NCBI GenBank assembly: GCA_023055505.1
Contig: JALIRH010000120.1
Coordinates: 904,574-968,573, forward strand
DNA from: Callipepla californica brunnescens
Taxonomy: Eukaryota; Chordata; Aves; Galliformes; Odontophoridae
DNA: 64,000 nt
Direction of reading: 5' to 3'
This document shows positions 23,926-38,376 of this stretch, in pieces. The first letter of the stretch is position 1. Each line of letters opens with the position of its first letter. The translations under genes and the position numbers were made by a program. Under the pieces are notes generated by a model. It was not told the origin of the DNA and did no database searches. It was given only the letters and a program-made list of their open reading frames with translations.

Positions 23926-24115
23926 ACATCATACAAATCATCCCATACATTAGCTGGGGTGGGAGGTGCAAGGAACAGCCAGCAAAGTGCTGAGTTCATT
24001 CCAATCAGAGGACCTGAAGATCGGGTAGCTACTATCAAACTGTTTGTGTTGCCAATTCCGATGATATTTATGGGGCCCTGATGTTATGGCTCAGTGGGGA
24101 GTCACTATCAAGTCC
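23926..24115. repeat. 190-bp spacer, copy 3
   Basis: Two linked substitutions, CAAACTGTTTG for CAAACCGTTTG and TATGGCTCAG for TATGGTTCAG. The same pair is found only in copy 11. Confidence 0.9.
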
Positions 24116-25914
24116 AAACCCAATCCAAACCCCAAACCTACTCCTATTCCTAAACCTTATCTTAACCCTAAACCAAACCCAAACCCAAGGCCCTCCCCTT
24201 CTCTCAGCCTAACACTCAAACTAACCTAAACCCGAAACTAACCCTACATTTATCCTAATCTTATCCATATTCTAAGGCCTAACCCTACTCTGACCAGAAA
24301 GCTCATGTTGTCTAAAATCTACCCCTTACCTAAAACCTAAATCGACAAAAAAACCTAACCCGAAACCTCAACCTAACTCTTCTCCTAACTAGAACACCAG
24401 CACTTCACCTTACCCTAACTGGAAACCTAGGACTAAATCCTTACCTTGTCCAGAACCCTATTCCTAACCCAAACCAGAATTCTAACCTCTACCCTAACCA
24501 AAACCCTTCCCCTAAACCTAAACCTAATGCTACCCTCAACCAAACCCTAGCCCTAAATCCTACCCTAAAACCAACACCACGTTTAAGCTCAAACCTCAAG
24601 CCTCAAAGAAAGCATCAGATTACCGCAGATCTCACCTAACACTAACCCCAATCCAATCCCTACTACTAACCCCAAACCCAATCCAAACACCAAAACTATT
24701 CCTATTCCTAAACCTAACACTAAGCCAGAACCAAACCCAAGGCCTACCCCTTCTCTCAGCCTGACACTCAAACTAACCTAGACCTGAACGCAACGCTAAA
24801 TCAAATACTAAAACTCACCCTTAGCCAAGGCCCTTTTAGGACCCTTCCCTGGTCCTAAAACTAAAGAGAACCCTACCCCTTCCACTAAACCTTCATCTAC
24901 ATCCCTAACCCTTACCCTAAACCTAAATCTACACCAAAACCTAACCCTAACCCTAACATGTCTTCTAACTGTAAAACTAACGCTTCACCTAACCCGAACT
25001 GAAACCCCAGGACTAAACCTTACCTAACACCTAGCTATATTCCTAACCCTATCCTGAAACCTAACGTTAACCCTAACCCTAAAAACAACTTGGAACCAAA
25101 CCCTAACCCTAACCTAACCCTTATCAGAACCCTAAATCTAATCCTAACCGTTACCTCAATTGAACTCCAATTCTTCCTGAAATCTAAATGGGACCTTAAA
25201 ACCAACCCCAGATTGAAGCCCAACCCTAAACCTAACACAAAGCATTAGATTACCACAGCCATCACCTAACTCTAACCCCAGCCTTAACGCTAATACTATC
25301 CCAAACACTATTCCAATTCCTAAACCCAACACAAACCCAAAAACACAAAGCCTACAATTCTCACAGCCTAACACTGAAAGGAAACCTAAATCTTACCCTA
25401 ACTCTAAAACTAATCCAAAGCATGACCACAATTTAAACTCTAAATCTACCTTCAAACTAAAGCTGACCCTAACACCAACCTCAAGCCCAACCCTAAGCCT
25501 AACACAAAGCATTAGATTACCACAACGCTCACCTAACTTCTAACCCCCACCCTAACACTAATACTAAAGCAATCAGATTCCAAATACTAACCCAATTCCT
25601 ATTCTGAAACCCAAAACTATTCCAAAAACAAACCCAAGGCCTAACCTTTCTCTCACCCTAACAATCAAAGAAAACCTATTCCTAAACCTAATCCTAAATC
25701 TAGTCCTAATACTAACCCTCAACCTTAATCTAATCCCAACCCCCACCCAGAAGCTAACACTTAGCATTGTACAATACCTAAACGTACCCCTAATCCTTAT
25801 CACTAAAACTAAAAGGAACCTGAAACATAGTGCTAAATCCGAACCCTAACCCTGAAGACTAACGCTAACAATGAACCAATTCCTATACCTTTTCCTTCCT
25901 CCAAATTGATTCCT

Positions 25915-26303
25915 AGCACTAACCCTAACCCTACATTAACCCTATCCTAACCCTAACCCTAACCCTAGCCCTAAACTACATTAACCCTAACCCTAACCCT
26001 AACCCTAACCCTAGCCCTAACCTAACTCTAAACCTAACCCTAACACTAAACCTAATGCTAACCCTTACCCTACCCTAACCCTAACCCTACCATACCCTAA
26101 CCCTAACCTACCCTAACCCTACCCTAACCCTAACCCTAACCCTAATCCTAACCCTAACCCTAACCCTAACCCTACCCTAAACCTAACCCTAACCCTAACC
26201 CTAACCTTTACCCATACCCTTAACCCTAGCCTAACCCAAACCCTAACCCTAACCCCACCCTAACCCTAACCCTAACCCTAACCCTACCCCTAACCCTACT
26301 TTA
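25915..26303. repeat. CCCTAA core array, unit 3 (389 bp)
   Basis: A separate short class. It keeps the TAGCCCTAACCTAACTCTAA, AATGCTAACCCTTACCC and CTACCATACCC interruptions seen in units 0 and 1, but lacks the AATTCC marker elements. It looks like an independent deletion product of the long core. Confidence 0.88.
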
Positions 26304-28590
26304 CCCTAACCCTAATCCTAACACTAACTCTAACTTTATTCCTTACCCTAACACTAATCCAATCCCGAACCCTAACCCTAATCCTAGCCCTAACTCTAAC
26401 TTTATTCGTAACCCTACCCCTAATCCAAACAATAACCCTTACCCTAATCAAACCCTATCCCTATTCCTAACCCTTACCCTAACCGTATCACAATCCCTAT
26501 CCTATCTCTTACCATAACCCAAACCCTAACCTAACCCTAACACTAACCCTAACCCTATCCCTAACCCTTACCCTACCCCTAACCCTACCCTAACCTTAAC
26601 TCTACCCTAACCGTATCCCTACCCTAACCCTAACCCTATTCCTAGCCCTTACTCTAACTTTATTCCTAACCCTACCCCTGATCCAAACACTAACCCTAAC
26701 CTTAATGTAACCCTAACCCTATTCCTAACCCTTACCCTAACTGTATCCCATTCCCTATCCTAACTCTTACCATAACCCTAACCCTGATGCTAATGCTAAC
26801 CCTAACCCTGAATCTAACCCTTACCCTAACCCTATCCCTTACCCAGAAGCTAACACTTAGCGTTGTACAATACCTAACTGTACCCTAACCCTATCCCTAA
26901 ACCTAAAAGGAACCCAAACTCTAACCCTAAATCTTTCCCTGAGCCTAACCTTCAACCTTACCCTAACCTTAACCCTAACCCTGTTCCATTCTCTAAACAT
27001 ATCTGTAAGCATTACCTTCATCCTAACTCGAACTCTACCCTAACCCTATCCCTTTGACCCCAACACAAAACCCAGATTGAGCCTGACCCTAACCTAGGTA
27101 GCATAAAGTGTATGTAGGGTGAATTTGAGTTTTAGGGTCAAAGTTAAATTGTTAGTTTTAGGGTTAGGGTGAAGGATTGCTTTAGTTCTAGTATTAGGGT
27201 GTTTGGGGTTAGGGTTAGGGTAAGGATTTTGGAGTGGATTAGGTTTAGGGTCAGGTTTGGGGGAGTTTTGGGGTTAGGGTTAGATTTAGGATTAGGGTTA
27301 GCAAAAAAGTTGTTTTAGTTTTAGTTTAGGTTAGTGCTAGGATTAGGTTGAGTGTTCTTGTGAAGTTTAGGTTTAGGGTTAGGTTTAGGTTTAGATTGAG
27401 GTTTAGGGTAAGGAGTAGGGTTAATTTGACTTTTAGGGTCAGAGTAGAGTTAAGTCGTGTTAGGGTTAAGGTTAAGAACAGGATTCAGATTCCAATTAGG
27501 TTTTGGGTTCCTACTAGGGATAGGCCTCAAATTAGTGTTAAGGTTAGGGTTAGGGTTAGGTATAGGGAAAGGGTTAGTGTTAAGGCCAGGGCAAGTGTAT
27601 GGTTTAGGGTAAAGATTGGATTTAGGGTTAGGTTTAGATGTAGGTTTGGTTTGATCGTTAGGGTGTGAGAAGGCACCGGCCTTGGATTTCATTTGGAGAT
27701 TGGGTAAGGTTTAGGAATAGGAATAACATTGGTGTTTAAAAGATGATTAGTGTTAGTATTAGGGAGAGGGTTACGGTTAGAGTTTAGTTAGGGTTGTTAG
27801 TTTTAGAGTGAGGGATAGGGGTATGGTTTGGTCTAGTACTTGGGTTAGGGTTTGGGATAGTCCTAGCATTAGTGTTAGGGTTAGGGTTCCGTTAGGGTTG
27901 TGGTAATCTGATGCTAGGTGTCGGGATTAGGGTTGTGCTTAAATGTGGGTTTGGTTTGAGGGTCAGAGTTAGGGTTAGGGTAGAGTTAGAATTAGGGTAA
28001 GAGTTAGGATTAGATTTAGGATTAGGATAAAGATTAGGTTAGGATTAGTGTTGGCTTTAGGGTTGTGTCTGGGAGAAGGGTTAGTGTTAGGGATAGACTT
28101 AGGGTAAGAGTAAGTGTTAGGAATAGGCATAGGTTTTGGGAAAGTTTCAGAGTTTGGACTGGATTTATGATTAGGGTTAGGGACAAAGATTTTTTGAGAT
28201 TTGTGATTAGATTTAGGGAGAAAAGTAGGCTGACTTGTGGTGTTAGCAGTAGGTTTAGGTTTAGGTTTAGGTTTAGGATTCCATTTGTATTTATTGATCG
28301 AGGTTGGGTTAGTTGGAGTGTAAAGGTCAGAGTAGGGTTAGGCCTTGGGATAGGGTTAAGGTTTGGAATAGGATTAGGATTCAAATGATGTTACGGGTTG
28401 GTGTTAGGGTTAGGGAAAGGTTAGGATCAGGGTTGAGGTCAGGGTTAGGTATAGGAAAAGGGTTAGTGTTAGGGCTAGGGCAATTGGAAGGGTTAGGCTT
28501 AGGCTTAGATATTAGGGTTAGGTTTAGGCGGAGGTTTGGTTCGAGTGTCAGGGTGAGAGAAGGGGTAGGCCTGGGGTTTGGTTTTGGGTT

Positions 28591-28780
28591 ACATCATACA
28601 AATCATCCCATACATTAGGTGGGGTGGGAGGTGCAAGGAACAGCCAGCAAAGTGCTGAGTTCATTCCAATCAGAGGACCTGAAGATCGGGTAGCTACTAT
28701 CAAACCGTTTGTGTTGCCAATTCCGATGATATTTATGGGGCCCTGATGTTATGGTTCAGTGGGGAGTCACTATCAAGTCC
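28591..28780. repeat. 190-bp spacer, copy 4
   Basis: Reads CATTAGGTGGGG near 28614, a variant shared with copies 6, 7 and 11; the others read CATTAGCTGGGG. Confidence 0.9.
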
Positions 28781-30579
28781 AAACCCAATCCAAACCCCAA
28801 ACCTACTCCTATTCCTAAACCTTATCTTAACCCTAAACCAAACCCAAACCCAAGGCCCTCCCCTTCTCTCAGCCTAACACTCAAACTAACCTAAACCCGA
28901 AACTAACCCTACATTTATCCTAATCTTATCCATATTCTAAGGCCTAACCCTACTCTGACCAGAAAGCTCATGTTGTCTAAAATCTACCCCTTACCTAAAA
29001 CCTAAATCGACAAAAAAACCTAACCCGAAACCTCAACCTAACTCTTCTCCTAACTAGAACACCAGCACTTCACCTTACCCTAACTGGAAACCTAGGACTA
29101 AATCCTTACCTTGTCCAGAACCCTATTCCTAACCCAAACCAGAATTCTAACCTCTACCCTAACCAAAACCCTTCCCCTAAACCTAAACCTAATGCTACCC
29201 TCAACCAAACCCTAGCCCTAAATCCTACCCTAAAACCAACACCACGTTTAAGCTCAAACCTCAAGCCTCAAAGAAAGCATCAGATTACCGCAGATCTCAC
29301 CTAACACTAACCCCAATCCAATCCCTACTACTAACCCCAAACCCAATCCAAACACCAAAACTATTCCTATTCCTAAACCTAACACTAAGCCAGAACCAAA
29401 CCCAAGGCCTACCCCTTCTCTCAGCCTGACACTCAAACTAACCTAGACCTGAACGCAACGCTAAATCAAATACTAAAACTCACCCTTAGCCAAGGCCCTT
29501 TTAGGACCCTTCCCTGGTCCTAAAACTAAAGAGAACCCTACCCCTTCCACTAAACCTTCATCTACATCCCTAATCCTTACCCTAAACCTAAATCTACACC
29601 AAAACCTAACCCTAACCCTAACATGTCTTCTAACTGTAAAACTAACGCTTCACCTAACCCGAACTGAAACCCCAGGACTAAACCTTACCTAACACCTAGC
29701 TATATTCCTAACCCTATCCTGAAACCTAACGTTAACCCTAACCCTAAAAACAACTTGGAACCAAACCCTAACCCTAACCTAACCCTTATCAGAACCCTAA
29801 ATCTAATCCTAACCGTTACCTCAATTGAACTCCAATTCTTCCTGAAATCTAAATGGGACCTTAAAACCAACCCCAGATTGAAGCCCAACCCTAAACCTAA
29901 CACAAAGCATTAGATTACCACAGCCATCACCTAACTCTAACCCCAGCCTTAACGCTAATACTATCCCAAACACTATTCCAATTCCTAAACCCAACACAAA
30001 CCCAAAAACACAAAGCCTACAATTCTCACAGCCTAACACTGAAAGGAAACCTAAATCTTACCCTAACTCTAAAACTAATCCCAAGCATGACCACAATTTA
30101 AACTCTAAATCTACCTTCAAACTAAAGCTGACCCTAACACCAACCTCAAGCCCAACCCTAAGCCTAACACAAAGCATTAGATTACCACAACGCTCACCTA
30201 ACTTCTAACCCCCACCCTAACACTAATACTAAAGCAATCAGATTCCAAATACTAACCCAATTCCTATTCTGAAACCCAAAACTATTCCAAAAACAAACCC
30301 AAGGCCTAACCTTTCTCTCACCCTAACAATCAAAGAAAACCTATTCCTAAACCTAATCCTAAATCTAGTCCTAACCCTAACCCTCACCCTTAATCTAACC
30401 CCAACCCCCACCCAGAAGCTAACACTTAGCATTGTACAATACCTAAACGTACCCCTAATCCTTATCACTAAACCTAAAAGGAACCTGAAACATAGTGCTA
30501 AATCCGAACCCTAACCCTGAAGACTAACGCTAACAATGAACCAATTCCTATACCTTTTCCTTCCTCCAAATTGATTCCT

Positions 30580-31071
30580 AGCACTAACCCTAACCCTACA
30601 TTAACCCTATCCTAACCCTAACCCTAACCCTAGCCCTAAACTACATTAACCCTAACGCTAACCCTAACCCTAAACCTAAACCTAAACCTAACCCTAACCC
30701 TAACCCTAATTCCTAACCCTTACCTTAACTGTATCACAATCCCTATCCTAATTCTTACCCTAACCCTAACCCTTACCTAACCCTAACCCTAACCCTAACC
30801 CTAACCCTAATCCTAACCCTAACCCTAACCCTAACCCTAACTCTAACCTTAACCCTAACCCTAATCCTAACCCTAACCCTAACCCTAATCCTAACCCTAA
30901 CCCTAACCCTAACCCTAATTCCTAACCCTTACCTTAACTGTATCACAATCCCTATCCTAATTCTTATCCTAACCCTAACCCTTACCCTAACCCTAGCCTA
31001 ACCCAAACCCTAACCCTAAACCTAACCCTAACCCTAACCCTAACCCTAACCCTACCCCTAACCCTACTTTA
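30580..31071. repeat. CCCTAA core array, unit 4 (492 bp)
   Basis: Common core class, 42 bp (seven hexamers) shorter than the 534-bp version. Contains one extra CCTAATCC interruption near 30808. Confidence 0.9.
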
Positions 31072-33364
31072 CCCTAACCCTAATCCTAACACTAACTCTG
31101 ACTTTATTCCTTACCCTAACACTAATCCAATCCCGAACCGTAACCCTAATCCTAGCCCTAACTCTAACTTTATTCGTAACCCTACCCCTAATCCAAACAA
31201 TAACCCTTACCCTAATCAAACCCTATCCCTATTCCTAACCCTTACCCTAACCGTATCACAATCCCTATCCTAACTCTTACCATAACCCAAACCCTAACCT
31301 AACCCTAACCCTAACCCTAACCCTAACCCTATCCCTAACCCCTACCCTAACCCTAACCCTACCCTAACCTTAACTCTACCCTAACCGTATCCCTACCCTA
31401 ACCCTAACCCTAATCCTAGCCCTTACTCTAACTTTATTCCTAACCCTACCCCTGATCCAAACACTAACCCTAACCTTAATGTAACCCTAACCCTATTCCT
31501 AACCCTTACCCTAACTGTATCCCATTCCCTATCCTAACTCTTACCATAACCCTAACCCTGATGCTAATGCTAACCCTAACCCTGAATCTAACCCTTACCC
31601 TAACCCTATCCCTTACCCAGAAGCTAACACTTAGCGTTGTACAATACCTAACCGTACCCTAACCCTATCCCTAAACCTAAAAGGAACCCAAACTCTAACC
31701 CTAAATCTGTCCCTGAGCCTAACCTTCAACCTTACCCTAACCTTAACCCTAACCCTGTTCCATTCTCTAAACATATCTGTAAGCATTACCTTCATCCTAA
31801 CTCGAACTCTACCCTAACCCTATCCCTTTGACCCCAACACAAAACCCAGATTGAGCCTGACCCTAACCTAGGTAGCATAAAGTGTATGTAGGGTGAATTT
31901 GAGTTTTAGGGTCAAAGTTAAATTGTTAGTTTTAGGGTTAGGGTGAAGGATTGCTTTAGTTCTAGTATTAGGGTGTTTGGGGTTAGGGTTAGGGTAAGGA
32001 TTTGGGGGTGGATTAGGTTTAGGGTCAGGTTTGGGGGAGTTTTGGGGTTAGGGTTAGATTTAGGATTAGGGTTAGCAAAAAAGTTGTTTTAGTTTTAGTT
32101 TAGGTTAGTGCTAGGATTAGGTTGAGTGTTCTTGTGAAGTTTAGGTTTAGGGTTAGGTTTAGGTTTAGATTGAGGTTTAGGGTAAGGAGTAGGGTTAATT
32201 TGACTTTTAGGGTCAGAGTAGAGTTAAGTCGTGTTAGGGTTAAGGTTAAGAACAGGATTCAGATTCCAATTAGGTTTTGGGTTCCTACTAGGGATAGGCC
32301 TCAAATTAGTGTTAAGGTTAGGGTTAGGGTTAGGTATAGGGAAAGGGTTAGTGTTAAGGCCAGGGCAAGTGTATGGTTTAGGGTAAAGATTGGATTTAGG
32401 GTTAGGTTTAGATGTAGGTTTGGTTTGATCGTTAGGGTGTGAGAAGGCACCGGCCTTGGATTTCATTTGGAGATTGGGTAAGGTTTAGGAATAGGAATAA
32501 CATTGGTGTTTAAAAGATGATTAGTGTTAGTATTAGGGAGAGGGTTACGGTTAGAGTTTAGTTAGGGTTGTTAGTTTTAGAGTGAGGGATAGGGGTATGG
32601 TTTGGTCTAGTACTTGGGTTAGGGTTTGGGATAGTCCTAGCATTAGTGTTAGGGTTAGGGTTCCGTTAGGGTTGTGGTAATCTGATGCTAGGTGTCGGGA
32701 TTAGGGTTGTGCTTAAATGTGGGTTTGGTTTGAGGGTCAGAGTTAGGGTTAGGGTAGAGTTAGAATTAGGGTAAGAGTTAGGATTAGGTTTAGGATTAGG
32801 ATAAAGATTAGGTTAGGATTAGTGTTGGCTTTAGGGTTGTGTCTGGGAGAAGGGTTAGTGTTAGGGATAGACTTAGGGTAAGAGTAAGTGTTAGGAATTG
32901 GCATAGGTTTTGGGAAAGTTTCAGAGTTTGGACTGGATTTATGATTAGGGATAGGGACAAAGATTTTTTGAGATTTATGATTAGATTTAGGGAGAAAAGT
33001 AGGCTGACTTGTGGTGTTAGCAGTAGGTTTAGGTTTAGGTTTAGGTTTAGGATTCCATTTGTATTTATTGATCGAGGTTGGGTTAGTTTGAGTGTAAAGG
33101 TCAGAGTAGGGTTAGGCCTTGGGATAGGGTTAAGGTTTGGAATAGGATTAGGATTCAAATGATGTTACGGGTTGGTGTTAGGGTTAGGGAAAGGTTAGGA
33201 TCAGGGTTGAGGTCAGGGTTAGGTATAGGAAAAGGGTTAGTGTTAGGGCTAGGGCAATTGGAAGGGTTAGGCTTAGGCTTAGATATTAGGGTTAGGTTTA
33301 GGCGGAGGTTTGGTTCGAGTGTCAGGGTGAGAGAAGGGGTAGGCCTGGGGTTTGGTTTTGGGTT

Positions 33365-33554
33365 ACATCATACAAATCATCCCATACATTAGCTGGGGTG
33401 GGAGGTGCAAGGAACAGCCAGCAAAGTGCTGAGTTCATTCCAATCAGAGGACCTGAAGATCGGGTAGCTACTATCAAACCGTTTGTGTTGCCAATTCCGA
33501 TGATATTTATGGGGCCCTGATGTTATGGTTCAGTGGGGAGTCACTATCAAGTCC
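33365..33554. repeat. 190-bp spacer, copy 5
   Basis: Matches the commonest version (CATCCCATAC, CATTAGCTGG, CAAACCGTTTG). Confidence 0.9.
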
Positions 33555-35359
33555 AAACCCAATCCAAACCCCAAACCTACTCCTATTCCTAAACCTTATC
33601 TTAACCCTAAACCAAACCCAAACCCAAGGCCCTCCCCTTCTCTCAGCCTAACACTCAAACTAACCTAAACCCGAAACTAACCCTACATTTATCCTAATCT
33701 TATCCATATTCTAAGGCCTAACCCTACTCTGACCAGAAAGCTCATGTTGTCTAAAATCTACCCCTTACCTAAAACCTAAATCGACAAAAAAACCTAACCC
33801 GAAACCTCAACCTAACTCTTCTCCTAACTAGAACACCAGCACTTCACCTTACCCTAACTGGAAACCTAGGACTAAATCCTTACCTTGTCCAGAACCCTAT
33901 TCCTAACCCAAACCAGAATTCTAACCTCTACCCTAACCAAAACCCTTCCCCTAAACCTAAACCTAATGCTACCCTCAACCAAACCCTAGCCCTAAATCCT
34001 ACCCTAAAACCAACACCACGTTTAAGCTCAAACCTCAAGCCTCAAAGAAAGCATCAGATTACCGCAGATCTCACCTAACACTAACCCCAATCCAATCCCT
34101 ACTACTAACCCCAAACCCAATCCAAACACCAAAACTATTCCTATTCCTAAACCTAACACTAAGCCAGAACCAAACCCAAGGCCTACCCCTTCTCTCAGCC
34201 TGACACTCAAACTAACCTAGACCTGAACGCAACGCTAAATCAAATACTAAAACTCACCCTTAGCCAAGGCCCTTTTAGGACCCTTCCCTGGTCCTAAAAC
34301 TAAAGAGAACCCTACCCCTTCCACTAAACCTTCATCTACATCCCTAACCCTTACCCTAAACCTAAATCTACACCAAAACCTAACCCTAACCCTAACATGT
34401 CTTCTAACTGTAAAACTAACGCTTCACCTAACCCGAACTGAAACCCCAGGACTAAACCTTACCTAACACCTAGCTATATTCCTAACCCTATCCTGAAACC
34501 TAACGTTAACCCTAACCCTAAAAACAACTTGGAACCAAACCCTAACCCTAACCTAACCCTTATCAGAACCCTAAATCTAATCCTAACCGTTACCTCAATT
34601 GAACTCCAATTCTTCCTGAAATCTAAATGGGACCTTAAAACCAACCCCAGATTGAAGCCCAACCCTAAACCTAACACAAAGCATTAGATTACCACAGCCA
34701 TCACCTAACTCTAACCCCAGCCTTAACGCTAATACTATCCCAAACACTATTCCAATTCCTAAACCCAACACAAACCCAAAAACACAAAGCCTACAATTCT
34801 CACAGCCTAACACTGAAAGGAAACCTAAATCTTACCCTAACTCTAAAACTAATCCAAAGCATGACCACAATTTAAACTCTAAATCTACCTTCAAACTAAA
34901 GCTGACCCTAACACCAACCTCAAGTAAAAGCCCAACCCTAAGCCTAACACAAAGCATTAGATTACCACAACGCTCACCTAACTTCTAACCCCCACCCTAA
35001 CACTAATACTAAAGCAATCAGATTCCAAATACTAACCCAATTCCTATTCTGAAACCCAAAACTATTCCAAAAACAAACCCAAGGCCTAACCTTTCTCTCA
35101 CCCTAACAATCAAAGAAAACCTATTCCTAAACCTAATCCTAAATCTAGTCCTAACCCTAACCCTCACCCTTAATCTAACCCCAACCCCCACCCAGAAGCT
35201 AACACTTAGCATTGTACAATACCTAAACGTACCCCTAATCCTTATCACTAAACCTAAAAGGAACCTGAAACATAGTGCTAAATCCGAACCCTAACCCTGA
35301 AGACTAACGCTAACAATGAACCAATTCCTATACCTTTTCCTTCCTCCAAATTGATTCCT

Positions 35360-35893
35360 AGCACTAACCCTAACCCTACATTAACCCTATCCTAACCCTA
35401 ACCCTAACCCTAGCCCTAAACTACATTAACCCTAACGCTAACCCTAACCCTAAACCTAAACCTAAACCTAACCCTAACCCTAACCCTAATTCCTAACCCT
35501 TACCTTAACTGTATCACAATCCCTATCCTAATTCTTACCCTAACCCTAACCCTTACCTAACCCTAACCCTAACCCTAACCCTAACCCTAACCCTAACCCT
35601 AACCCTAACCCTAACCCTAACCCTAACCCTAACCCTAACTCTAACCTTAACCCTAACCCTAATCCTAACCCTAACCCTAACCCTAATCCTAACCCTAACC
35701 CTAACCCTAACCCTAATTCCTAACCCTTACCTTAACTGTATCACAATCCCTATCCTAATTCTTATCCTAACCCTAATCCTTACCCTAACCCTAGCCTAAA
35801 CCAAACCCTAACCCTAACCCTAACCCTAACCCTAACCCTAACCCTAACCCTAACCCTAACCCTAACCCTAACCCTAACCCTAACCCTACTTTA
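35360..35893. repeat. CCCTAA core array, unit 5 (534 bp)
   Basis: Modal core length. It ends in an unbroken run up to CCCTACTTTA, without the CCCTACCCCTAACCC step seen in units 2, 4, 8 and 10. Confidence 0.9.
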
Positions 35894-38186
35894 CCCTAAC
35901 CCTAATCCTAACACTAACTCTAACTTTACTCCTTACCCTAACACTAATCCAATCCCGAACCCTAACCCTAATCCTAGCCCTAACTCTAACTTTATTCGTA
36001 ACCCTACCCCTAATCCAAACAATAACCCTTACCCTAATCAAACCCTATCCCTATTCCTAACCCTTACCCTAACCGTATCACAATCCCTATCCTAACTCTT
36101 ACCATAACCCAAACCCTAACCTAACCCTAACCCTAACCCTAACCCTATCCCTAACCCTTACCCTAACCCTAACCCTAACCCTACCCTAACCTTAACTCTA
36201 CCCTAACCGTATCCCTACCCTAACCCTAACCCTAATCCTAGCCCTTACTCTAACTTTATTCCTAACCCTACCCCTGATCCAAACACTAACCCTAACCTTA
36301 ATGTAACCCTAACCCTATTCCTAACCCTTACCCTAACTGTATCCCATTTCCTATCCTAACTCTTACCATAACCCTAACCCTGATGCTAATGCTAACCCTA
36401 ACCCTGAATCTAACCCTTACCCTAACCCTATCCCTTACCCAGAAGCTAACACTTAGCGTTGTACAATACCTAACCGTACCCTAACCCTATCCCCAAACCT
36501 AAAAGGAACCCAAACTCTAACCCTAAATCTGTCCCTGAGCCTAACCTTCAACCTTACCCTAACCTTAACCCTAACCCTGTTCCATTCTCTAAACATATCT
36601 GTAAGCATTTCCTTCATCCTAACTCGAACTCTACCCTAACCCTATCCCTTTGACCCCAACACAAAACCCAGATTGAGCCTGACCCTAACCTAGGTAGCAT
36701 AAAGTGTATGTAGGGTGAATTTGAGTTTTAGGGTCAAAGTTAAATTGTTAGTTTTAGGGTTAGGGTGAAGGATTGCTTTAGTTCTAGTATTAGGGTGTTT
36801 GGGGTTAGGGTTAGGGTAAGGATTTGGGGGTGGATTAGGTTTAGGGTCAGGTTTGGGGGAGTTTTGGGGTTAGGGTTAGATTTAGGATTAGGGTTAGCAA
36901 AAAAGTTGTTTTAGTTTTAGTTTAGGTTAGTGCTAGGATTAGGTTGAGTGTTCTTGTGAAGTTTAGGTTTAGGGTTAGGTTTAGGTTTAGATTGAGGTTT
37001 AGGGTAAGGAGTAGGGTTAATTTGACTTTTAGGGTCAGAGTAGAGTTAAGTCGTGTTAGGGTTAAGGTTAAGAACAGGATTCAGATTCCAATTAGGTTTT
37101 GGGTTCCTACTAGGGATAGGCCTCAAATTAGTGTTAAGGTTAGGGTTAGGGTTAGGTATAGGGAAAGGGTTAGTGTTAAGGCCAGGGCAAGTGTATGGTT
37201 TAGGGTAAAGATTGGATTTAGGGTTAGGTTTAGATGTAGGTTTGGTTTGATCGTTAGGGTGTGAGAAGGCACCGGCCTTGGATTTCATTTGGAGATTGGG
37301 TAAGGTTTAGGAATAGGAATAACATTGGTGTTTAAAAGATGATTAGTGTTAGTATTAGGGATAGGGTTACGGTTAGAGTTTAGTTAGGGTTGTTAGTTTT
37401 AGAGTGAGGGATAGGGGTATGGTTTGGTCTAGTACTTGGGTTAGGGTTTGGGATAGTCCTAGCATTAGTGTTAGGGTTAGGGTTCCGTTAGGGTTGTGGT
37501 AATCTGATGCTAGGTGTCGGGATTAGGGTTGTGCTTAAATGTGGGTTTGGTTTGAGGGTCAGAGTTAGGGTTAGGGTAGAGTTAGAATTAGGGTAAGAGT
37601 TAGGATTAGGTTTAGGATTAGGATAAAGATTAGGTTAGGATTAGTGTTGGCTTTAGGGTTGTGTCTGGGAGAAGGGTTAGTGTTAGGGATAGACTTAGGG
37701 TAAGAGTAAGTGTTAGGAATTGGCATAGGTTTTGGGAAAGTTTCAGAGTTTGGACTGGATTTATGATTAGGGATAGGGACAAAGATTTTTTGAGATTTAT
37801 GATTAGATTTAGGGAGAAAAGTAGGCTGACTTGTGGTGTTAGCAGTATATTTAGGTTTAGGTTTAGGTTTAGGATTCCATTTGTATTTATTGATCGAGGT
37901 TGGGTTAGTTGGAGTGTAAAGGTCAGAGTAGGGTTAGGCCTTGGGATAGGGTTAAGGTTTGGAATAGGATTAGGATTCAAATGATGTTACGGGTTGGTGT
38001 TAGGGTTAGGGAAAGGTTAGGATCAGGGTTGAGGTCAGGGTTAGGTATAGGAAAAGGGTTAGTGTTAGGGCTAGGGCAATTGGAAGGGTTAGGCTTAGGC
38101 TTAGATATTAGGGTTAGGTTTAGGCGGAGGTTTGGTTCGAGTGTCAGGGTGAGAGAAGGGGTAGGCCTGGGGTTTGGTTTTGGGTT

Positions 38187-38376
38187 ACATCATACAAATC
38201 ATCCCATACATTAGGTGGGGTGGGAGGTGCAAGGAACAGCCAGCAAAGTGCTGAGTTCATTCCAATCAGAGGACCTGAAGATCGGGTAGCTACTATCAAA
38301 CCGTTTGTGTTGCCAATTCCGATGATATTTATGGGGCCCTGATGTTATGGTTCAGTGGGGAGTCACTATCAAGTCC
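38187..38376. repeat. 190-bp spacer, copy 6
   Basis: Carries the CATTAGGTGGGG variant. Confidence 0.9.

Larger units (their letters stand above)
23926..28590. repeat. Macrosatellite unit 3 (4,665 bp)
   Basis: Has private changes near 25707 (CCTAATACTAACCCTCAACC) where other units read CTAACCC repeats, and near 27225 (AAGGATTTTGGAGTGG). One 6-bp step is missing between the core and the G arm, as in units 0 and 1. Confidence 0.92.
28591..33364. repeat. Macrosatellite unit 4 (4,774 bp)
   Basis: Shares AATCCCAAGCATG (near 30078) with units 7 and 9, and CCCGAACCGTAACCC (near 31133) with unit 9 only. Confidence 0.92.
33365..38186. repeat. Macrosatellite unit 5 (4,822 bp)
   Basis: Retains the AGTAAA hexanucleotide (near 34924), which accounts for its 6-bp excess over the 4,816-bp units. 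A private GCAGTATATTTAGG change lies near 37844. Confidence 0.92.
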